From assembly GCA_964036665.1 (NCBI GenBank), contig OZ038532.1, positions 22,471,037-22,535,036 of the forward strand: DNA of 64,000 nucleotides, given 5' to 3'. Origin of the DNA: Gordius sp. MW1 (Eukaryota; Nematomorpha; Gordioida; Gordea; Gordiidae). Of this stretch, positions 57,188 through 64,000 are shown one piece after another. Below the pieces are notes generated by a model. The model made no database searches and was not told the DNA's origin. It saw nothing but the letters and a program-made list of their open reading frames with translations. Within the stretch, counting starts at the first letter, position 1, and each line of letters starts with the position of its first letter. Made by a program: the position numbers and the translations under genes.

Positions 57188-58915
57188 TTATAACTCGGCC
57201 ACTTCCTTGGTCATATTATAGCTGGGGTAGCTTTTGAGCGTTCCTCCTGGCATAGGTATGAGTGGATTGGTATTATTAAAGTCCATTTTACTCCACGTGT
57301 TAAAGAGCATGTAACGGGAAAAGACTATGTAGAGCCAACGGTACCAAACGTGTTGAGATTTGTGCAACCCGAAAGCCGCTTGGGCTTTGGAATAATCCCT
57401 AGGATCGGAAATAACTATGAAAGAGTCTGGCGAAGATGAAGTCTGCATATCGAAGTTCCCGTCTGGTTTAATTCGATCGGGATGATTATAGGTTAGGAGT
57501 GATTTAAAAAATGCGCTAGCGTAAGCGCCCACACTACCCAACCCGTGATTGACGTAACTGAAGGGCAAATCCAACATTGAAGCGTATTTACGCCACACAG
57601 ACACGGATTGCAACAAATAAACCTGGATAATTAGGTCCGAGCTCGACCCGAGGCCAGACCAAAGACTGGCTAGGTGAGAGAGGGCCCGAGGAATGGCCAC
57701 GTGATTAACGTGCCCGCTAACCCCGTAAAAATCGAAGGTGAAGATATAATCCAGTCCAGAAGCCTCGTGACCAGAGACAGTTGTCTGGGACTTAATGTCG
57801 TAGTCTTCGCCGTGATGATATCTAAAAACGAAAGTCCAATTAAAGCCAAACTCAAAAAAATGTAAATCAATAATTATGGTTATGGGGAAATTATAAGGAT
57901 CACTGTCTAGCTAGTAGATAACTAACTCTAGGGTGTTTTGGCAAAAGTAGGCTCTCTACAACGCTAACTTACCTAGATGAGATGTTGTCACGGGGCTGGG
58001 GATAAAAGTGATGTCTAACGTTGTGCGAAATAACGTCAGCCAGGACGGCAGGATTATATGGTTGAGTGGGGTCGTCCTTTAGGTCTAACAGGATAACGTT
58101 AGCGGGTGGGATGCCTAGCGCTTCACAACTAGCGTATAGCTCAGATCTCCGAGTGGCTCCTGCCGGGTTATAACCACCGTAAGATAAACACATTACGTGT
58201 ACTTCCAAGTTGCTAACACCCATGGTAGAAATGGCTCGAGCTTCTCCCAATTTTGTTAGATAGGATATGGTAGGAGCGAAAAAAAGGACTTCGTCGTCGG
58301 GATGGGCTATTAAGAAGAGAATTTTGGCTCGGGCCTTAGGGTCAAAGGGTAGATGTTGGGGCTGACAATGGGGAGGTGCCGTAGAATTGACATAACTAGA
58401 GGAAAAATGTGTTTATATATTAAATATAAACATACTTCCCTAAATTAAAATATAACATTTATCATTGATCGGCTAAAGATGTATACAGTGTCATACTGGA
58501 TTCTAAATGATTCAATCATTAAAACCACTATAGCATCAACTCAAATTTAACTTAGATACACACAATGCAAGACACATGATAAGTAAGTCCAATATTTTTA
58601 AAAGTAAATTAAGCTAGAGCTAATTAGATCATACCTATCATTGTCATTGTAGAGGTGGGTCAAGCAAGTCCACAAGTTTTTGTGATAAGCGGCATAAAGG
58701 TAAAGACAAAAAATGGCATACATCATGGATACTACACAGACTAGAGTTATAAGGGGAGTGAGAAGCCATTTAAAGATGGAAGTTGCCCTAGAATTGCATA
58801 AGTAGGTGGGTATAGTAAGCAGGCAGAATGAAGCAATGGATTCCAATGCCCAACAAAAACCCTGATTTCTATGAGGACGTCTCCCCAGCATTGTGGGGGC
58901 CAGAGGTGGCATCAC
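57188..58915 (-). CDS. PIGL: PIG-L, N-acetylglucosaminylphosphatidylinositol de-N-acetylase, three exons
   Basis: Exons, reading down: 58915-58635, 58395-57973, 57821-57188; phases agree, up to 445 residues (human 252). PIG-L removes acetate from GlcNAc-PI, the second step of GPI-anchor synthesis, on the cytoplasmic face of the ER. Seen here: a hydrophobic N terminus (two segments), the metal-binding LIAHPDDEVLFFAPT, RRSELYASCEALGIP, the second metal site DFYGVSGHVNH, QSVSVWRKYASMLDLPFSY and WYRWLYIVFSRYM. The extra length is a longer N terminus and an insertion of about 45 residues before ISDPRDYSKAQ. The start is uncertain: ATGs at 58915, 58912 and 58891 lie inside the MED21 coding end, while the next one (58726) would cut the hydrophobic segment. 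Confidence 0.9.
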
Positions 58916-59462
58916 TTTTGGGGTGAGAAGAACCCAGCAACAACAATATACTTTGGAGATGAGTTATTAGGTCTTGAGCTTTAGATAAGACTAGGCTTAA
59001 TTCCTGGGCTGCTTTTTCGTTCTCTTTTTGCAAGTGAATGAATGAATCCTCACCTTGACTATCTTCTCCCGATTCCTCCTCAAGGTTGGAAGGTAATGCC
59101 GCTATCAAAGTGACTAAATCTTTGGCGTTTTTAGCTATGAGTCTAGAAAATAATTTCACAGTAATGTCAACTTGGTCCTCTGTTTTATCAACATTAATTG
59201 GCACCGTAATTTCTTCTTTAACAACTTTGCTATCGATGGTTTGTGGCTCTAGCCCATATATTTTGGCAGCAAAATCTGCTGATGATATAGCTCCAATACC
59301 TTCCTCACCTAAAATTTGTGGATCACCTAAGTTGTGATATTGACAATATTTGCTTAGTAAACTGGAAGGGATTATTGTATTTTGTAAAACACCAACTGAA
59401 TTACAAAACAAATCAGCCAATTGTTCAACGGCGTCTTGAAGTTGGGTTATTAAGTCTGACAT
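58869..59462 (-). CDS. MED21: Mediator complex subunit 21
   Basis: Single exon of 197 residues (human about 144). MED21 pairs with MED7 in the Mediator middle module and links regulators to RNA polymerase II. The N terminus MSDLITQLQDAVEQLADLFCNSVGVLQ is the conserved MED21 start. FSRLIAKNAKDLVTLIAALP and a coiled-coil helix (LQKENEKAAQELSLVLSKAQ) follow. About 60 residues between the first helix and the AKDL helix (roughly 35-95) are extra compared with other animals, acidic in part (KVVKEEITVPINVDKTEDQ). Its last 47 bp overlap the PIGL reading frame on the same strand. No intron, unlike its neighbours. Confidence 0.92.
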   Translation of the reverse strand: MSDLITQLQDAVEQLADLFCNSVGVLQNTIIPSSLLSKYCQYHNLGDPQILGEEGIGAISSADFAAKIYGLEPQTIDSKVVKEEITVPINVDKTEDQVDITVKLFSRLIAKNAKDLVTLIAALPSNLEEESGEDSQGEDSFIHLQKENEKAAQELSLVLSKAQDLITHLQSILLLLGSSHPKSDATSGPHNAGETSS

Positions 59463-59999
59463 TGAAAAGGGACTTTGATAGATAATGCAAATGGGTTTTT
59501 AATTTCATCTATTAAAAAGGTAAGGTACATTATAACAGGATGAACATTTTTTGCATATTAAACAGAATCTAAGTGTTAAATTTTGCTATATTAATTTTTA
59601 TAGGAATATGTTTATAAATAAAAATATAAATGCAACTTATTTAAATATTTATACTTAATAAATCAGGTTGGTGATTTTTAAGATCAATTATAATATTTTA
59701 TATAACATTCTAAAATAATCATATATGTATTTTCCATAAATTTAATGTAATTTAAATCATATTTTTATTTTAAAGGTATAATGCAAAACAACATCATAAA
59801 AATAGTGATAATTGATATATGTTTTATACATATATAAAAGATACAAATCAATATTAAATAAATAAAAATTTAGCATTTTTGGTAAAACTATAATTACAAC
59901 TTTTTTTTACTTTATAATCATTAATTCAAAATGGTCATATTTAAAAAAATCCTATATGAATGAAACGACGTATGTTTCATATGGCAATGCAACTTATCT
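59463..59999. other. upstream of MED21, AT-rich
   Basis: Very AT-rich sequence that should contain the MED21 promoter. No specific element could be supported. Confidence 0.4.
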
Positions 60000-61050
60000 A
60001 CATTTTAGGGACCTGATAATCAGGTCATCCCAGTGGATCCAACAAGTAGATTCCTTGGGCCCTGTCGTCTTCAGGGTGGCCATCTAAATAATCATTGTTA
60101 TTGTTAAACTCTCCTCTCTAGGAACCTTCTCGATGACGGTCTGGTCGGCCCAGCCGATTAATTACTTGGCAGACTCAATATCACTCAGCCTCAACGCTGC
60201 GAAATGTGAGATTAGTGCCAAGGATCACAATCGACAAACTCTCCCTCCCATTTTCTGACGATTTTATTATTAAGGCACTCTTATAGGAGGTGTAAAATAT
60301 ATTGAACCTTTTTTAGAGAATTTCTTCTACATATTGACTACATAAGCCACAACCTGGAGCGTCCTACACCCCACATACTCTTTTTCAGTTACAACCTTTT
60401 AATACCAAAATAAACTATGCCTTAGGCGCTTCGCCCATCTTTCTTGGCGTCAAATTACTCCACACCATTGGAAAAAAATTCTAATGCTAATCGAACGTTG
60501 CCTTAACTTAAATTTTGTCCTCTCCAATGACTCCAAGCGACCCTTCCATCTAAGCGTGGTGGTATAAGCATCTAATCCCCTCCCCCCTTTGATTTCACTT
60601 GCAGGTTTTATTTCATCCCACTTATCAACAGATAATTTAATCAAACAACTTACTCACATGTAAGACCCGCATCTCGAGAGCGCTCTTAAGACCTAAAACT
60701 AAACTGCCCAAAAGGAAGGGGGTTTACCACTGATAGCACAATCCGTAGCTTATGTCTCTTCGAACAACCTATTTTTTGAATCTCCACTTCAATTGGGCAT
60801 CCCTTGGGGGATACGAGTGGCTAGAGACCCTACCGTCAAAACCTAGGGTTACACTTGTCGGGCTAGGAACTTCCTGTAGGTCTATGCCTCGGTTGCGACA
60901 TTGTGTCTCCATTCCAGTTTGACCTCTGTCACCAACCCATTCTGGCAAGCGGCCATCATTTTTTACACTGCCAGTACAGCATAAGGCGGCATCCCCTTCA
61001 TTCCGCAATAAATAAAAGATTGGGCAAGAGATAATTACGTTCAATCATAA
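60000..61050 (+). pseudogene. second copy of the zinc-knuckle non-LTR retrotransposon, decayed
   Basis: Across frameshifts and stops the + strand reads LLDDGLVG (RT catalytic region), then SLSLNAAKCEISAKD, INYALGASPIF, LAGFISSHLSTDN, GLPLIAQSVAYVSSNN and CDIVSPFQFDLCHQPILASG followed by HHFLHCQYSIRRHPLHSAIN. These align in order with the 6855-8134 copy. The copy extends slightly farther 5' into the RT. Fully inactivated. Confidence 0.75.
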
Positions 61051-61365
61051 AATTTTATAATGAATTTGTCCTTCTCTGATCTTTTTTGCATATGTGATAA
61101 AGTTTTGTAAATTAAGGCTTCTATTGTATTTTATAAAGATAAATATCACGTGCAGTCAAAAACTTTGTATTTATATTTTATTAGCTTGTTTATAAGTAAA
61201 TAATCACACTCGTTTTCACAACCATTTGCAGCTGATATATTAAATGGAGTAAGGGGACAATTTAAAAAGCACTTAGATCTTAAAATGCTTGAGGATACAT
61301 AAATATTTAACAATGCATTTGAAAACATTATAGATTATAGAGAAAAATATTTAGAGAATTATTTC

Positions 61366-62957
61366 TGTGGTATACTGCACAACAATGAGAGACTGTGTAT
61401 AAGAGACAGTGCATGGGTGCGCCTGCGCCTGAGAGACTTGACTGCGGTTGCGCGCGCATGCGCAGCCACGACATAATACCCTTTAAGTTAACCTTCTCCG
61501 ACCCGAGTGTTGACTTCTAAGCACGGTCGTCAGACGTGAGTTTTTGACCGCATTACGTTTTCACTTGTCCCTTGTTCGGACGTACGAATCGAACTGCATT
61601 GAACGTTTTCTGGATCGTTTCTGGTTCGGTCTTTTAATTGGTCTATTCGATTTGATTTCATAGTTGACAATAAACATTGAATCGCCCTTCCCCATCGAGC
61701 TTGTTACGCGGGGGGAGGGAGAGGTTGTAAGGTAACGTCAATAGATGGCTAACGTTGAACCAAGTGTATTTGAGCGTCGTTGGGTTTGGGATACTCAACC
61801 CAATTGTTTTCGTTAACGCAACCCACAGTAGCTTTTTTGATTACTCCCAAGAGCGAGACAGAAACATCTTCGCTACCCTAAGTCGTTCAGGCTGCTTCTC
61901 CATAAGAGCTGCTAGCCTCTCGACCAAAAGCGCGATATCTCCGTTAAATTATTAGTGACGTCGCTATACCACATCTCAGCTATCGGCGCCGACTTAGGCA
62001 CCAGCGACATCATTAAGTGTAAAAATTGTCAACAGACGTATCTCGCATCAAATGCAACTCCGTCTACCATAAACACCTGAGAGCAATGAACTCCAAAACG
62101 GTAACCTTGGACCTGACTACGATGGTATTACCTTTTATCATATTACATGCGACGTTCCGGTACTAACCAAAAAATGTAACTAAATCATGCGCAGGGGGGA
62201 AAAAATATTTGCCCAACTAGGAAACTCGACATCATTAAACCTAATTAAAGGTGATAGGGCATATAGCCAAAAAAACAGGTCATTAAGGACCTAATCAAAC
62301 CTAATTAAAGGTGATACGGGATTAAGCCAAAAAAACAGGTTATAACAGGCTTTAAGCCCTCGAAAATTATTCGGTTCTGGGTTAAACGTGCGCTCATGCA
62401 ATACTAAATTTAATGTCCGAAACCTCGTCGTACACGCATTGCTCTGTACCGGCAGAATTTATTCGGGCTTGGCCCTACCGTCCCTAAGCAGGGGAGTATC
62501 CTTCAGTACATATTGACCACACTGCCCTGTACATGCAACTTTCATGCATAACGTTAACCATCGCGTCATCTTTGCCTTTCCATTTAATTTTACTTACGTG
62601 TGTTACTCCCCCCCCCCCCGCGTTACAAGCCCGATGGGAAAGGCGATTTAATGTTTATGGTCAACTATGAAATCAAATCGAGAAGACCAATTGGAAGACC
62701 GAACCAGAAAACGATCCAGGAAACGTTCAATGCAGTTCGATTCGTACGTCCGAACAAGGGACAAGTTAAAACGTAATGCGGTCAAAAACTCACGTCTGGC
62801 GACCGTGCTTTGAAGTCAACACTCGGGTCGGAGGGTTATTTTGAAGGGTAAGGTGTCGTGATTGCGCATGCACGCACAACCGCAGTCAAGTCAGGCACAG
62901 GCGCACCCATGCGCTGTCTCTTATACACAGTCTCTCATTGTTGTGCAGTATACCACA
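61366..62957. mobile_element. inverted LTR-type element, 5-bp duplication ATTTC
   Basis: Arms of about 350 bp (61366-61717 and 62607-62957) are inverted repeats; ATTTC is duplicated at 61361-61365 and 62958-62962. Each arm consists of a 104-108 bp LTR-like end, running inward from TGTGGTATACTGCACAACA to CCACGACA, and then internal sequence. The body 61474-62500 is related to the 48474-49440 internal region of the complete LTR element. Both outer edges are LTR ends and both inner borders are LTR starts, so the element carries two 3'-type ends. No coding frame. Confidence 0.75.
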
Positions 62958-62962
62958 ATTTC

Positions 62963-64000
62963 TATGTTTTTTAGACTTAAAAGTAGCGAAACTCATCAAG
63001 TTCAACAAAGCTCTAAGGATCTAACATCTTTATAAAATGCTTAAATTTAGATTCTGGTTTCTTGTATAATTTAATAAATTGTAATAAATGACAAAAAAAT
63101 TAGGCAAAATATTATAAATACGTACAAATAGTAAAAGTGAAAGCATCGTACGTACGATATGCAAAAAATAATGTAAAATAATTATTGAAAAATTTATATG
63201 TTTGAAAGAGTGATTAAATTCACAAGTAAGTTAGTTTTATAAACTAAGGTGTATCTTTACCCCTCTAGGAAATATTCGTAATTCGATTCCTTATGTGTAA
63301 GTTTCGAAGAAATATTTGTTTGCTGAGATTCGAAAATCCGAATTGTTTCATTAAAAAAGGATTTGAAAAATTATTTATTATAAATTTATATTAAATAGAC
63401 GAGGCGCATAAAATTATGCTGTTTTAACTTTCCGCATTAGTTATTTTTCCTGCTAGCATTTATTTTTGAATTTTATTAACATACAAAATCTTTTAATATT
63501 AAAAAATCATTTTTAAATATAATAATGGCTTCAACATCCAAAAGAATTTCCTATATTTTTGATAACATTTTAGGTTGATCATTTTTTAATAATTAATATT
63601 ATTTTTGTACTTATCTTATGCTTTAACATACATTATCTATTTAAATCTAAATAATTTTTTTAATATGCATTAAGCTTATATTCTCACATTTTTTTCACAT
63701 ATATATGATACTAGCTGAACCCGCTCAAACACAACAATAAGTAAACTCTAAATGCTGCCATATTAGGCAATCTTAGTTAATTTTGATATAGAAGAAGTAG
63801 AAATATGGTTTAAGACCATTTCACATATGATAAATCATCCAATAATGCTACCTTTAATCATCGTTTAAAAGTTTTGCATATCAAAACCTGGCAAAAAACA
63901 ATTTTCAATTGTTTCAGAGATATCGTTACTTTATCCTTTTGTTAGCCTTTATAATTTTTATATACAATTTTGTAATTTAATATCCCCATAACTACTTATT
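62963..64000. other. intergenic with repeat traces
   Basis: Contains ATTCGAAAATCC-type words near 63330, reminiscent of the 3490-4731 element, and the start of a CTAGCTGAACCCGCTC repeat at 63712. No gene supported. Confidence 0.4.

Noticed and set aside
61391-61410. 16-nt match to the Tn5 mosaic end (TGTGTATAAGAGACAG), repeated inverted at 62924-62939, suggesting library adapter contamination
   Set aside because: It lies at matching positions in both arms of a larger element. It also aligns with the related LTR start of the 47731-50487 element (CATGCGCAATTTATGATACACA), so it is native sequence resembling the motif by chance. Mosaic end recalled from memory.

Overview
This window is invertebrate nuclear DNA. 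It is very AT-rich, genes are split by short GT-AG introns (several only 40-50 bp), there is one tRNA gene, and most of the sequence is transposable elements. No bacterial-type operon, CRISPR array or rRNA is present. The phylum cannot be fixed from sequence alone. The very short introns, AT-rich codons and C/G homopolymer runs inside transposons are the main clues.

Host genes I could assemble exon by exon: (1) a GT31 beta-1,3-galactosyltransferase-like gene (858-2756, +, two exons); (2) PSMA3, a 20S proteasome alpha subunit (8280-14172, +, ten exons); (3) tRNA-Leu(AAG) (20385-20466, +); (4) an aryl hydrocarbon receptor (AHR/Spineless) bHLH-PAS factor (28178-31987, +, ten exons found, the first coding exon not located); (5) PSMF1/PI31, a proteasome regulator (47286-46057, -, five exons); (6) MED21 (59462-58869, -, one exon), overlapped on the same strand by (7) PIGL, the GPI-anchor de-N-acetylase (58915-57188, -, three exons).

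The rest is a layered transposon landscape. Non-LTR elements: RTE-like fragments with endonuclease or reverse-transcriptase pieces at 4799-5806, 10840-12070, 25010-25245 and 55290-55870, and a second family with a C-terminal zinc-knuckle region at 6860-8134 and 60000-61050. LTR elements: a Gypsy-type remnant inside PSMA3 intron 8, and three groups of non-coding LTR elements that share a TGTYGTG start, 5-bp target duplications and, in two groups, the short primer-binding site TGGTGTCAGA. DNA transposons: about a dozen CATGGGCG-ended hAT-type MITEs, a second hAT-type family ending in CAG..GCGTA, a hAT element carrying small transposase-like exons, a TTAA-flanked piggyBac-like element and a TTA-flanked palindrome. 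Several were dated relative to one another because the window holds both filled and empty versions of the same site.

The most unusual region is 33512-39945. Seven LTR copies and three internal regions in alternating orientations are bounded by two outward-facing LTR starts and flanked by a GCTA target duplication, so the array appears to have integrated as one piece into a minisatellite. Between its first two head-to-head LTRs lie 37 nt of a tRNA-Leu 3' end including CCA. That is the product expected if plus-strand strong-stop DNA copied its tRNA primer. A second inverted LTR-type insertion (61366-62957, ATTTC duplication) suggests this is a recurring route.
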